From Anodontia alba (lineage: Eukaryota > Mollusca > Bivalvia > Lucinida > Lucinidae), in the NCBI GenBank assembly GCA_964016985.1, contig OZ024821.1:129479555-129543554 (forward strand): 64,000 nucleotides of DNA. Reading direction: 5' to 3'. Below, piece by piece: positions 54,701-55,598 of this stretch. Position 1 is the first letter of the stretch, and each line of letters opens with the position of its first letter. The notes beneath the pieces are model-generated. The model saw only the letters and a program-made list of their open reading frames with translations. It did not search any database and was not told where the DNA came from. The position numbers and the translations under genes were made by a program.

Positions 54701-55539
54701 GCTCAAATTATATGTTCGGTCCGCATAGATGGCCTCTACCTCACCTGTGAAACATCACAGTGAAATACATATAATAAAAACTTTGTGATGAAACAAAGCA
54801 AAGGGTTCAATGGCGATCTGAAGCCAGAACAGAAGAAAACCACGAACAGAACCACGATGAGCACGACCACAGGCACTGATAGTCAGGCGCCGACCATCTG
54901 AAACAGATCGAGAAGGGAGCCGTCATCATTTAGTCTGAGGACCGACCTGCCGTCGTGCAGTTAAAGAGGGAAGCCATACACCATAATTTGGTTAACAGCC
55001 TTGATGTTTAAATTGTTTTTAAAAAATAAAACCTCAGTTTTAGAATATAATATTTACATACAAAAAGTGCATTTATTCCTAACACTGACTAGCGTTCTTT
55101 CATATACCAAGATTTGCTTTCGATATCGCGAACAGAATGAAAATTTATCTGTGAATACAAACTTAAAAACCAAGGCTACATTCAGCTAATCGAAACGTGC
55201 ATGGTCACTCGCTATTATAGGACATAGTACCATCATACTGTTTACAAAGCAAACTATTGCAAACATTCCATTCAGTTTTGACAGCGTTCAGCGGACGATA
55301 GCGAGTTTCATCTTGTGATTTTCGTTACATCTAAAGTAGCTCCGGTATCAACCTTGAAGCGAGGCATCGGCGTTCGAGTCATTGAAGTTTTCCTATAGTT
55401 TGTGAAAAAGGATTCAAAAGCGTTATTTTATATGAACGCAGTTCCATTGTGTTTTGCAGTGTATGGCCTGGAGCTGGTACCTCGCCAATGATATGCAGTT
55501 TTATGTATTGAGTCCTCTCATGCTTATCCCGCTTTATTA
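12210..55539 (+). CDS. NRF-6-like acyltransferase-3 membrane protein gene (11 exons rebuilt, 3' incomplete)
   Basis: Span of a gene of the nose-resistant-to-fluoxetine (NRF-6/NDG-4) family, multipass membrane proteins with an N-terminal NRF domain and a C-terminal acyltransferase-3 domain. Named after C. elegans genes affecting fluoxetine response and yolk/lipid uptake; their acyl acceptor is not established. Joined exons: 12210-12552, 24080-24255, 29468-29564, 31934-32030, 35656-35761, 39349-39496, 43690-43860, 45541-45637, 47601-47699, 51143-51308, 55460-55539. All splice phases agree, giving 526 codons plus two bases without a stop. Family members are usually some 150-250 residues longer, so the last helices are missing; no further exon was found up to 64000. 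Introns are 1.7-11.5 kb and mostly mobile DNA. No defect is seen in the coding sequence, so the gene looks functional. Confidence 0.9.
12583..12764. mobile_element. Family E mini-element, copy E3
   Basis: GCGCAATCTGATCAG and AATCTTCACTGGGCGCA at the left, AGACTCTGATC and TTTGGCGCATATGTCAGAAA at the right. Begins about 30-40 bp after the exon 1 donor. Confidence 0.6.
12820..12890. other. GGTACCGC/CCGCGGTA motif cluster in intron 1
   Basis: GGGTACCGCC, TACCGCGGTATTT and TACCGCGGTAC lie within 60 bp, an unusual local repeat of a palindromic word. The remainder of 12765-13257 shows nothing recognisable. Confidence 0.45.
13258..13399 (+). mobile_element. Family A palindromic mini-element, copy A1 (left half only)
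   Basis: Starts CATCACGAAAACATGCCTAT, then CCCCCTTAAACCCCAC, AAACTGGGGTTTACAGGGG and TACTCGTTAGAACCGCCTCG. Cuts off exactly at the centre of the core palindrome; the right half is missing and unrelated TC-rich DNA follows. Confidence 0.85.
13743..14050 (+). mobile_element. Family B mini-element (pogo/Tigger-like ends), copy 1
   Basis: Flanked by TA. The left end CAGTGAATCCTCGTTACAAA resembles pogo/Tigger-type termini. The interior (GTTGCCATTAAAATGAATTC, TATGCAAGAAT in complement, and so on) matches 15429-15770 and 41225-41490 in inverted orientation. Confidence 0.6.
14059..14341 (-). mobile_element. Family A mini-element, copy A2
   Basis: Full copy, inverted: CATTACGAAAACACGCCTAT at the left, GGCGTGTTTTCGTGATG at the right. 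Core: GAACCGCCTCGG / CGAGGCGGTTC, with the left-hand TACCTGTTAGAAC mismatching the right arm. Confidence 0.92.
14342..14640. mobile_element. Family D element segment next to A2
   Basis: Contains GAGCTTCTAATGAGTACCCA (core word of family D, relatives at 16175, 23765, 42041, 57470) and, at 14520-14620, a block (AAACTGCAA, TATAATGTAGA, GGGGTACATA) shared with 42520-42620 and 48860-48960. Confidence 0.5.
14674..14727. repeat. (CA)n microsatellite
   Basis: About 27 CA units, followed by AAACA/(A)n low complexity to 14850 including a poly-A of about 28. Confidence 0.97.
14908..15140. mobile_element. TTAA-flanked mini-element P1 with hairpin H2
   Basis: Left end TTAACCCATTAAAGACT; right end about GTTTTCAATTGGTCAAAG, an altered copy of CAGTCTTCAATGGGTTAA seen in P3. 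Contains hairpin H2. Confidence 0.65.
15034..15100. repeat. GCAAACAG hairpin H2
   Basis: Outer arms GCAAACAGTAGAGACC and TGCACTGTTTGC; inner stem CAGACGCCGCG / CGGCGTTTGA around TTCTG. Confidence 0.85.
15429..15770 (-). mobile_element. Family B mini-element, copy 2, with GATTCTAACAAATATCC palindrome
   Basis: Inverted relative of 13743-14050. Ends in GAGTGATTCACTG|TA. Centre at about 15600 is a long palindrome: GGATATTTGTTAGAATCGCC / GGCGATTCTAACAAATATCC. Confidence 0.65.
15894..16174 (+). mobile_element. Family A mini-element, copy A3
   Basis: CATAACGAAAATATGCCTAT to GGCGTGTTTTCGTAATG. Core GGGTACTCGTTAGAACCGCC / GGCGGTTCTAACGAGTACCC is perfect; the centre is TTGTCAA. Confidence 0.93.
16175..16378. 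mobile_element. Family D element, left part, interrupted by the nested foldback
   Basis: Contains AATTCTAATGAATGCCCA and CATGTTTTTGTGG. The right end TTTTTAAAAAATGCTCATATAG matches TATGAAATGCTTATATAGAG at 24019-24040. The foldback begins directly after it. Confidence 0.5.
17100..18170. other. Spacer of the second inverted pair
   Basis: Two loose direct repeats: TTTTAAGTGTGCATTTTGTTTCTG (about 17595) and TTTTAAGTGTATATTTTGTTTCTG (about 17856), each preceded by CACCAAA(A/C)GAACTGAAAT. No coding signal. Confidence 0.5.
19912..20370. repeat. Two tandem duplications in the foldback centre
   Basis: A 56-60 bp unit (GGGCTTGAATATATTGGAGT...GATGAGGCCTAATT) occurs twice at 19919-20005. A longer unit (TACTCGAC(C/A)GTTT...TTATAGAACACATTTA) occurs at 20038-20110 and 20290-20365. 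Confidence 0.75.
20678..20881 (-). other. Repeat-encoded frame with FxP/GRF words
   Basis: Minus-strand frame contains TGRFAPETFRP and GPFVPGRFSPQ, created by CGAAACGTC-type repeats on the plus strand. GRFxP words of this kind look like a translated simple repeat. I do not claim a gene. Confidence 0.3.
20882..21600. other. AT-rich interior of the foldback
   Basis: No exon or domain recognised. 21470-21530 has several AACGT/ACGTT words in inverted order (GTCAACGTAACGTCAATG ... CAACGTAACGTTAATGAC), a small foldback of its own. Confidence 0.4.
22969..23261 (+). mobile_element. tRNA-derived SINE, plus copy
   Basis: tRNA-like head with A box GGTGGCTCAGTTGGA (22976-22990) and B box GGGTTCAACACCC (about 23024-23036). 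Body ends AAACCTCAACACAAACAAAC. AGTAACA flanks both sides, a likely target duplication. About 290 bp. Same family as 24645-24960. Confidence 0.85.
23765..24062. mobile_element. Family D palindromic element
   Basis: Hairpin: GGGCATTCATTAGAAGTGCC / GGCGCTTCTAATGAATGCCC (23919-23962). Flanks read TCATTTCCCATATTATAT at the left and TTATATAGAGATATGACTAG at the right. Ends 18 bp before the exon 2 acceptor. Confidence 0.65.
24080..24255 (+). CDS. NRF-like exon 2: core of the NRF domain
   Basis: Acceptor TTTATTGTCAG|. Completes codon 115, then to residue 173. Contains IDAIGKPHTELMNGHFTWLG, then SYDEC: the diagnostic D-x-x-GKP...GxxxW(L)GSYDEC signature of the NRF domain, plus YTGRYCLASF. The two cysteines belong to the conserved NRF set that would be paired outside the cell. 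Donor AACAG|GTCAGT, phase 0. Confidence 0.93.
24346..24633. other. Intron 2 sequence, nothing recognised
   Basis: AT-rich; the words TACCGCATAAA and AACAAATG recur near 57440-57500 in similar order, so it may be old family D DNA. Confidence 0.35.
24645..24960 (-). mobile_element. tRNA-derived SINE, minus copy with 11 bp target duplication
   Basis: Inverted copy of the SINE at 22969-23261. A box complement CCAACTGAGCCACCG (24942-24956), B box complement GGTCGAACCCTCG (about 24900-24912), 3' end (GTTT)n at 24649-24660. Perfect target duplication CTATTGGAACT at 24634-24644 and 24961-24971, direct proof of retrotransposition. Confidence 0.93.
25062..25192. repeat. Long palindrome centred on CCGCGG
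   Basis: Arms of about 60 bases around 25131-25136: CATTAACATTCGCCAGGTC...GTTGAAAACCGCGGTTTTCAAC...GACCTGGCGAATGTTAATG. Outer words ATCAAACATGG / CCATGTTCGAT extend it. About 90% paired. Confidence 0.9.
25650..28660 (+). pseudogene. CR1/Jockey-type LINE: endonuclease-RT ORF2, decayed
   Basis: Full domain order of a non-LTR retrotransposon ORF2 in broken plus-strand frames. 25663-26007: APE endonuclease with SESWLNQ, GGGVVVYA and YRPPD; after a frameshift, GDFNID (about 26028-26045) and SDLILVR. 26666-26970: RT thumb-side lead with VNKACGPDLISPRLL. 27047-27388: RT with ERCVHKHL, PFQSGFIQGDST and DISKAFDRVWHKGLL. 27375-27887: GVPKGSILGPVLFLIYINDI and the catalytic FADDTSLY (about 27496-27520). 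27847-28644: C-terminal region with FVCPLLEYSDIVWDN and CRCGGFESVQHFFFSC. At least four frameshifts and two in-frame stops; no ORF1 or 5' UTR seen. Inserted in NRF intron 2, same strand as the gene. Confidence 0.9.
28755..28816. repeat. (CT)n microsatellite
   Basis: About 30 CT units about 100 bp after the LINE ORF2 stop, possibly grown from the LINE 3' end. Confidence 0.95.
29086..29365 (+). mobile_element. Family A mini-element, copy A4
   Basis: CATCACAAAAGCATGCCTGT to GGCGTGTTTTCGTAATG. Core: GTACACATTAGAACCGCCAT / GACGGTTCTAATGAGTACCC, so the left arm has drifted. Ends 102 bp before exon 3. Confidence 0.92.
29468..29564 (+). CDS. NRF-like exon 3
   Basis: Acceptor TTCATCTAG|. Codons 174-205 plus one base: LSLLAPDGITFKIGICMPNS, then CNDED. 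The GxCxPxSC motif is the conserved second half of the NRF domain. Donor AACTT|GTGAGT. Confidence 0.93.
29572..29760. mobile_element. TTAA-flanked mini-element P2 with hairpin H3
   Basis: TTAACCCATCTTAGACTGAA to GGAGTCTTCAGATTAA. The left TTAA begins only 7 bp after the exon 3 coding end, inside or touching the donor consensus. Carries the reduced hairpin H3 (29693-29732). Confidence 0.75.
30017..30083. repeat. GCAAACAG hairpin H4
   Basis: Outer arms GCAAACAACATAGATCCAGA and TCTAGATCTACGCTGTTTG. Inner stem TGAGTCGGCTA / TAGCCGTCTCA, unlike the inner stems of H2 or H8. Confidence 0.85.
30194..30476 (+). mobile_element. Family A mini-element, copy A5
   Basis: CATCACGAAAACATGCCTAT to GGCGTGTTTTCGTAATG; core GGGTACTCGTTAGAACCGC / GGCGGTTCTAATGAGTACCC. 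Confidence 0.93.
30500..30605 (-). mobile_element. Second tRNA-like SINE head
   Basis: On the minus strand: A-box-like GGCTGTGTGGTTAGCGC and B box GGGTTCAAATCCC, spaced as in a tRNA. No clean cloverleaf with a 7 bp acceptor stem, so a tRNA-derived repeat rather than a tRNA gene. Family differs from the SINE at 24645. Confidence 0.6.
30642..31910. repeat. Family C hairpin C1, split by mariner copy 2
   Basis: 30642-30682 reads CCCAATAAGCATTC...AAATCTATAGCGGGCCGTTA and 31885-31910 reads TAGATTTATAAAGAATGCTA plus GCTGGG. Together they are the two ends of the palindromic mini-element seen whole at 43222-43332. The mariner sits at a TA in the palindrome, replacing or interrupting its centre. Confidence 0.85.
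30683..31884 (+). mobile_element. Mariner transposon copy 2 (decayed)
   Basis: Flanked by TA; inverted ends GAGGGTCGTGCAAAAAGTT and (inverted) GAGGGTCCTGCAAAAAGTT. Plus-strand transposase in pieces: MDQKTEIRSYIKCRTRLNID (30889), VVDQDARLSVKDIASCTGIS (about 31125-31187), LLTGDETCLHMFEPKRR, a deletion of the middle part after KRPCI (about 31413), HDNASSHKCEVV (about 31506-31542) and SPDLSPYDFFLFPRLKK (about 31593-31640). Several frameshifts and two internal deletions: inactive. Confidence 0.93.
31934..32030 (+). CDS. NRF-like exon 4
   Basis: Acceptor TTGTTTCAG|. Completes codon 206 and runs to 237 plus two bases: LSLLPVNTTGFPEPDVSC, then QVEHMFDAKAIAA. I end it at donor AAT|GTGCGT rather than GTATAC five bases later. 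Only the first keeps phase with exon 5 and makes a continuous membrane helix (AIAAIFICSLFGLVIASA). Confidence 0.85.
32490..32613. mobile_element. TTAA-flanked mini-element P7, hairpin missing
   Basis: TTAACCCTTGTCATTCTAAA then CACGCCCACTTGTAATTTC and AGCCAATCAGATTACCTGAT, matching P4 and P5, but it ends at GGGTTAA without the GCAAACAG hairpin. Confidence 0.5.
32697..32895. repeat. Poly-A (about 34) and (CA)n microsatellite (about 38 units)
   Basis: Poly-A at 32697-32730; (CA)n at 32818-32894. Confidence 0.97.
32896..33674. other. Intron 4 sequence, nothing recognised
   Basis: No terminal repeats or domains. A short inverted pair, TTATTCAGTGAAATAAC / GTGTAATAACACC, is weak. Confidence 0.4.
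33675..33954 (-). mobile_element. Family A mini-element, copy A6 (core deleted)
   Basis: Left CATTACGTCAAAAATGCC, right ATGTTTTCGTGATG. A 39 bp poly-A has grown inside. The central GTTAGAACCGCC hairpin is gone: GTGGGTAC is followed at once by TTATAATCTATG. Confidence 0.88.
34050..34345. repeat. GGGAGACAAAG palindromic repeat, copy 1
   Basis: GGGAGACAAAGTTTGTGA and GTCTACTCTAAATTGAAAGAA (inverted at 56150-56180). Related segments at 46080-46480 and 56080-56335. Function unknown, no TIR defined. Confidence 0.45.
34566..34770. mobile_element. TTAA-flanked mini-element P3 with hairpin H5
   Basis: CTAACCCGTTAAAGACTGAA to CAGTCTTCAATGGGTTAA: imperfect inverted ends. H5 (34684-34730) is a shortened hairpin: GCAAACAGTGGAGACC...GCACTGTTTGC with much of the inner stem lost. 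Confidence 0.8.
34965..35125. mobile_element. Foldback mini-element with TTTTCTAGAAAA core words
   Basis: Left CAGTCTGACGACATTTTGAAA...TTTTTCTATAGTTTTCC, right TATTTTCTAGAAAAAATAGG...TTTCAAAACG. Relatives with CAGCAGACGA ends at 53735-53895 and 56555-56710, and 47960-48110. Confidence 0.55.
35292..35622. mobile_element. Pogo/Tigger-like MITE with TA target duplication
   Basis: Flanked by TA. Ends CAGTTGACTCTCGTTATCTC and (inverted) CAGTCGACTCTCGTTATCTC, the typical terminal sequence of Tigger/pogo elements. The interior repeats TTATCTCGAA and holds a second perfect palindrome, GAGAAATTGCTCC / GGAGCAATTTCTC (35414-35441). No transposase frame. Ends 33 bp before exon 5. Confidence 0.9.
35656..35761 (+). 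CDS. NRF-like exon 5: first membrane helix of the acyltransferase half
   Basis: Acceptor ACTTCTGTTTCAG|. Codons 238-273: FICSLFGLVIASATAYDIIV, then VQWLGKRTKTM. The hydrophobic helix followed by the T-x-YD word is conserved in NRF-like proteins. Donor GAG|GTATAA, phase 0. Confidence 0.93.
36350..36490. repeat. Inverted repeat with GAAAAATCCGTCCC arms
   Basis: TGTGAGAGGTAAATAGAAAA...TCCGTCCCTCG and CGGGACGGATTTTTCTATCT...ACCCCTCACAC, arms about 45 bp, spacer about 55 bp with its own TCACGAG / CTCGTGA words. Confidence 0.85.
36845..37375 (-). mobile_element. Retroelement 3' tail copy
   Basis: Another minus-strand copy of the tail at 340-943, followed by the 3' flank (GGGTCCTGATGCAACTCTT...GCATAAAGGCAGCC) as at 5815-5960. 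T-rich (T)n tracts at 36790-36835 flank its outer end, as a poly-A-like tail would. Confidence 0.6.
37580..37644. repeat. GCAAACAG hairpin H6
   Basis: Arms GCAAACAGTGTAACCAGATAAGA and TCTTATTCTACACTGTTTGC; inner stem GACGACACG / CGAGCTGTC imperfect. Confidence 0.85.
37700..38340. other. Intron 5 sequence, nothing recognised
   Basis: AT-rich. GATGTGTAAACGC...GCGAA...CTCACAAACTTAAC (37830-37866) recurs at 32459-32494, a small shared repeat. Confidence 0.4.
38950..39078. repeat. Near-perfect 55 bp-arm palindrome
   Basis: TGAATATGACTTTTATTTCA...GTGAAGTGAAAAAATGTATA...TTTCAT-TCGTGCCTTCGGCACTCA-TGAAATATACA...AAGTCATATTCA. The arms pair at more than 95% with a short centre (GTGCCTTCGGCAC is itself a hairpin). 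Confidence 0.95.
39349..39496 (+). CDS. NRF-like exon 6: cytosolic/variable linker
   Basis: Acceptor TTTTTTTACACAG|. Codons 274-322 plus one base. Polar, charged linker (KDVSNGYGEK...DSNEEAAKTDMG) as expected between the first helix and the acyltransferase-3 core. Not conserved in sequence, but frame and phase fit on both sides. Donor CAAG|GTTTTG is weak. Confidence 0.85.
39524..40730. mobile_element. PIF/Harbinger-derived element with TTA target duplication
   Basis: TTA at 39521-39523 and 40731-40733. Inverted ends TGCTAGGTTCCCACTGTCGTG and (inverted) TGCTATGTTCCCACTATCACG. Subterminal arms are crowded with ATACGATY/CACGATT words in both orientations. A plus-strand frame from 40056 to 40262 includes RQFWVRPCSERRGEIYGHE; another frame adds WARELVADRERSC. 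Both fit the region upstream of the catalytic core in Harbinger transposases, so this is a deletion derivative. It starts 27 bp after exon 6. Confidence 0.88.
40841..41101 (+). mobile_element. Family A mini-element, copy A7 (right core arm deleted)
   Basis: CATCACGGAAACACGCC to GGCGTGTTTTCGTAATG. The left core arm GATACTCGTTAGAACCGCC is intact; the right arm jumps from GTCGAGG straight to AATCTATG. Confidence 0.9.
41225..41490 (-). mobile_element. Family B mini-element, copy 3
   Basis: TATGCAAGAATATTGTATTT to GCAACATATTTGGGAACAAA, as in 15520-15745. Core has ATATTTGTTAGAAGCGCC on one side and GAGGCAATTCTAACAAATAT on the other, with an extra ATCGCC. Confidence 0.6.
41764..42040 (-). mobile_element. 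Family A mini-element, copy A8
   Basis: CATTACGATAACACGCCTAA to GGCGTGTTTTTGTGATG; core perfect: TACTCGTTAGAACCGCCTTG / CGAGGCGGTTCTAACGAGTA. Confidence 0.93.
42041..42620. mobile_element. Family D-like element hosting A9
   Basis: GAGGCGCTTCTAATGAGAAT (42073-42092), TATCGTGATATCCTC, TTACTAAGCAAATT before A9, and AAAACTGCAAATTTGAAAAA, TAATGTAGACC, TATAATATGGGG after it. The same order surrounds A12 (48660-48960). Confidence 0.5.
42243..42489 (-). mobile_element. Family A mini-element, copy A9 (left core arm deleted)
   Basis: CATTACGAAAACATGCC to GTATGTTTTCGTGTTG; only the right arm GAGGCGGTTCTAACGAGTAC of the core remains. Confidence 0.9.
43019..43208. mobile_element. Family E mini-element, copy E4
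   Basis: Ends CAGCGCATGACAAAACCAAC and, inverted, GCCATACGCTGG...TTGGTTTTG. Interior GAAGACTCAGATTAG and GACTCTGATCAGA. Confidence 0.65.
43222..43332. repeat. Family C hairpin C2 (complete)
   Basis: TTCCCAGTTAGCATTCTTTA...ATCTATAGCGGGCCGTTAT...CGGCCCGTCAGC-TACC-CTGACGGGCCG...ATAACGGTCCGCTAT...TTTATAAAGAATGC...TCTGGGAA. Arms about 50 bp with one or two mismatches. Confidence 0.95.
43479..43535. repeat. GCAAACAG hairpin H7
   Basis: GAGCAAACAGTAGATCCGGA, TCAGACGCCGCA / TGCGGCGTCTGA; the right outer arm is cut short at GGATATAC. Confidence 0.8.
43690..43860 (+). CDS. NRF-like exon 7: start of the acyltransferase-3 core
   Basis: Acceptor TTATATACAG|. Completes codon 323, to 379 plus one base. 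SKILNTKQPPGSLTAVNG, then IRFISMTWVILGHNFAFALP: the L-x-x-(V/L)-x-GxRF...W(V)xxGH motif opens the acyltransferase-3 domain, and its histidine is the residue thought to act in catalysis in this superfamily. Donor GCTG|GTACGT. Confidence 0.94.
43904..44378. mobile_element. Family E mini-element E5, split by A10
   Basis: Left GAGAAAACGCACCTTCTGAC...GTGCGCCTAACGAAGAC (43904-43956), right GCGCCTAGTGAAGATTC...GTGCGCATGCCCGATGGTAC (to 44378). A10 lies between. Left end is 43 bp after exon 7. Confidence 0.75.
43957..44235 (-). mobile_element. Family A mini-element, copy A10, nested in E5
   Basis: CATTACGAAAACACACCTAT to GGTATGTTTTCGTGATG; core GGATACTCGTTAGAACCGCC / GGCGGTTCTAACGAGTAACC. Confidence 0.93.
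44379..45540. other. Intron 7 remainder with an A-rich low-complexity tract
   Basis: (AAATA)n-like tract at 44640-44706. CTTTTCGGT, CCTTTCCGGTG, TTTCGGTG and CTTTTCGGTGG at 45068-45137 form a short direct repeat. No exon or domain seen. Confidence 0.5.
45541..45637 (+). CDS. NRF-like exon 8
   Basis: Acceptor TACTACTCTTTTAG|. Completes codon 380, to 411 plus two bases: ENIATYAPEILKRFTFEAIK, then NALVSVDTFFTL. The VDTFF(T/F)LSG word spanning into exon 9 is a hallmark of the family's second catalytic-side helix. Donor CTAAG|GTATAG. Confidence 0.94.
45658..45856. mobile_element. Family E mini-element, copy E6
   Basis: AAAACGTACCTATACATATG...TGCGCCCAGCGAAGATT and GTTGGGCGCACATGTTAGAA...GGTACGTTTTC. 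Starts about 20 bp after the exon 8 donor. Confidence 0.75.
46019..46490. repeat. GGGAGACAAAG repeat, copy 2
   Basis: GATGGGAGACAAAGCAGTTTT and TTTGCCTCCCTCCTGGAAAGG; also AAGCATTGTCTCCCTTG, the inverse of GGGAGACAA. An open frame crosses it but has no family resemblance. Confidence 0.4.
46785..47063 (+). mobile_element. Family A mini-element, copy A11
   Basis: CATCACGAAAACATGCCTAT to GGCATGTTTTCGTAATG; core perfect GGTACCCGTTAGAACCGCC / GGCGGTTCTAACGAGTACC with one mismatch. Confidence 0.94.
47434..47557. repeat. Family C hairpin C3 with paired arm changes
   Basis: CTAGCTAGCATTCTACTTAA...ATCTATAATGAACTGTTAT...GGCCCGTCAGGAT and GGGCCGATAACAGTCC...ATTAAGTAGAATGCTAGTTG. Where C1/C2/C5 have TTTATAA in both arms, C3 has ACTTAA on the left and TTAAGT on the right. 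Confidence 0.92.
47601..47699 (+). CDS. NRF-like exon 9
   Basis: Acceptor CATTTCCTCTGATAG|. Completes codon 412 (Ser), to 444 plus two bases: GLLVSYLSLKEMKKRGGAKK, then FQWGMFYFHRVW(R). The helix after TFFTLSG plus a basic loop and the F-x-HR(V/Y)(W/L)R word are typical. Too short to show as a free reading frame; found by phase and motif. Confidence 0.94.
47950..48115. other. Possible relative of the TTTTCTAGAAAA foldbacks
   Basis: CCCCAGAAAATAGTATTGACATTTCATGCAAATT and CTTTCTGGGTAAAAAATTTC...ATGTCGTCGCTGAAAA. Similar words to 53735-53895, arms degraded. Confidence 0.4.
48128..48238. repeat. Family C hairpin C4
   Basis: CCAGCTAGCATTCTTTGTAA...ATCTATAGCGGACCGTTATC and GGCCGATTACGTCCCGCTAT...AGATTTATG; the right outer arm has diverged (TTAAAAGCTTAC). 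Confidence 0.88.
48402..48672 (+). mobile_element. Family A mini-element, copy A12
   Basis: CATCATGAAAATATGTCTAT to GAAGAGTTTTCGTTATG; core GGGTACTCATTAGAACCGCC / GGCGGTTC-TGAGTACCC (five bases lost on the right). Confidence 0.92.
48966..49179. mobile_element. TTAA-flanked MITE P4 with hairpin H8
   Basis: TTAACCCTTGTCCTGCTGAA and, inverted, TTAACCCTTGTCCTGCTGAA: perfect 20 bp ends including the TTAA. TTAA targets are the mark of piggyBac-type transposition. H8 sits at its right side. Confidence 0.9.
49072..49139. repeat. GCAAACAG hairpin H8
   Basis: GCAAACAGTGCAGATCCAGA / TCTGGATCTACACTGTTTGC with inner stem TCAGTTGGCTTC / GAAGCCAACTGA: 33 paired bases with a single mismatch. Confidence 0.96.
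49390..49462. repeat. Family C hairpin C5 (short form)
   Basis: CCAGCTAGCATTCTTTATAA...ATCTATAGCGGGC / GCCCGCTATAGCTTTATAAA...GAATGC. The outer GCCCGTCAG inner stem is absent. Confidence 0.92.
49672..49919 (+). mobile_element. Family A mini-element, copy A13 (left end lost)
   Basis: Begins in the TTTAAACCCCTC part; core GTACTCGTTAGAGCCGCC / GGCGGTTCTAACGAGTAC; ends GGCCTGTTTTCATAATG. Confidence 0.9.
50120..51142. repeat. ~66 bp minisatellite, about 16 units, ending at the exon 10 acceptor
   Basis: Unit: TTTAATGTCATATACTATAG, GACATAGCTCGACAATACTG, TTTACATCGACTTTGATTTT, GATGA. About 16 units with substitutions and small indels, by counting ACATAGC-type words (50151 to 51085). The last unit (AATTTGATTTTGATGATTTG) runs directly into TATTACAG of the exon 10 acceptor. 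Both strands read as long open frames because the unit lacks stops in some frames; these are not genes. Confidence 0.93.
51143..51308 (+). CDS. NRF-like exon 10
   Basis: Acceptor TTTGTATTACAG|. Completes codon 445 (Arg), to 500: LTPPYMLFMMFYVCLLPYW, then YDGPQWPQ...CGDYWWRNLLYINNFF. RLTPxY opens the next helix; the CxxxWWxNLLYINN word is a strong family signature. End set at AAAATG|GTATAT to stay in phase with exon 11. Confidence 0.95.
51576..53234 (-). mobile_element. Family A mini-element A14, split by mariner copy 3
   Basis: Left half 51576-51838 (CACTACGAATACATGTGCAA, core GGGTACTCGTTAGAACCGCC with a duplicated right arm AGTACCCACAATCTATGTG / AGTACCCAAAATCTATGTG), right end 53178-53234 (ATAAAAGTTGAGTTTAAGG to GTATGTTTTCGTGATG). 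The mariner entered at a TA in TTTTACTATATAAAAG. Confidence 0.92.
51839..53177 (+). mobile_element. Mariner transposon copy 3 (most complete)
   Basis: TA at 51837-51838 and 53178-53179. Inverted ends CGAGGGTCGTGCAAAAAGTT / CGAGGGTCCTGCAAAAAGTT. The transposase (about 52049-53094) has the helix-turn-helix part DIASCTGISEGSVQTILKKR, LLTGDET (first Asp), HDNASSHK (second Asp) and SPDLSPCDFFLF (third Asp) with 34 residues between the last two: DD34D. Two defects: a frameshift near 52180-52280 and a TAG right after GDET at 52528. About 1.34 kb, a normal mariner length. Confidence 0.96.
53293..53535. mobile_element. TTAA-flanked mini-element P6 with hairpin H9
   Basis: TTAACCCTTTAACTGCCAA and, inverted, TTAACCCTTAAAACGCCAA. 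H9 (53365-53432): GCAAACAGTGTGAACCCAGA, TCAGACTGCTCC / GGAGCAGTCTGA, TCTGGGTCCACACTGTTT. Both outer arms of H9 carry the paired change AACCC / GGGTC. Confidence 0.88.
53735..53895. mobile_element. CAGCAGACGA foldback mini-element
   Basis: TTTCAGCAGACGAAATTTT...TTTTCCTAGAAAATAGTTTTGAC and GTCAAAACCC...TTTTTCTAGAAAAAATTAGAA...CTTGTCGTCTGCTGAAA. The centre has GACAGTTTGTATGTACTGTC. TTAAC words flank loosely. Confidence 0.75.
54040..54200 (-). mobile_element. Old retroelement tail fragment
   Basis: Minus strand resembles 62760-62880 and 7985-8100 (GTGCTGCGTGATTGTGGC, CCTTATGTCTCC). Confidence 0.4.
54299..54564 (-). mobile_element. Family A mini-element, copy A15
   Basis: CATTACGAAAACAAGCCTAT to GGCATGTTTTCGTGATG; core GGTACTCGTTAGAACCGCC / GGCGGTTCTAACGAGTACC with centre TCTC. 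Confidence 0.94.
54580..55000 (-). mobile_element. Old retroelement 3' region
   Basis: Minus-strand counterpart of 62340-62720: TGTGATGTTTCACAG, GCATTAGAATTAAGGGTGAG, and the end AACTGCACGACGGCAG...CTCAGACTAAATGATG of the RT-lineage protein. Confidence 0.45.
55001..55459. other. Intron 10 end with one stray minisatellite unit
   Basis: TATTATAGGACATAGTACCA...TCATACTGTTTACAAA (55212-55247) equals the unit at 51010-51047. The rest unremarkable. Confidence 0.6.
55460..55539 (+). CDS. NRF-like exon 11 (last recognised)
   Basis: Acceptor TTGTGTTTTGCAG|. Codons 501-526 plus two bases: CMAWSWYLANDMQFYVLSPL, then MLIPLY. The C-M-x-WSWYLANDMQF word is the most conserved motif of NRF-like acyltransferase-3 proteins. 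Donor TATTA|GTAAGT. The next exon must start with one base completing a TAN codon; none convincing seen downstream. Confidence 0.96.
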
Positions 55540-55598
55540 GTAAGTAAGCTTGTACTATTATAGTTTAATTACCTCAAACCATAATAATTCAAACTACT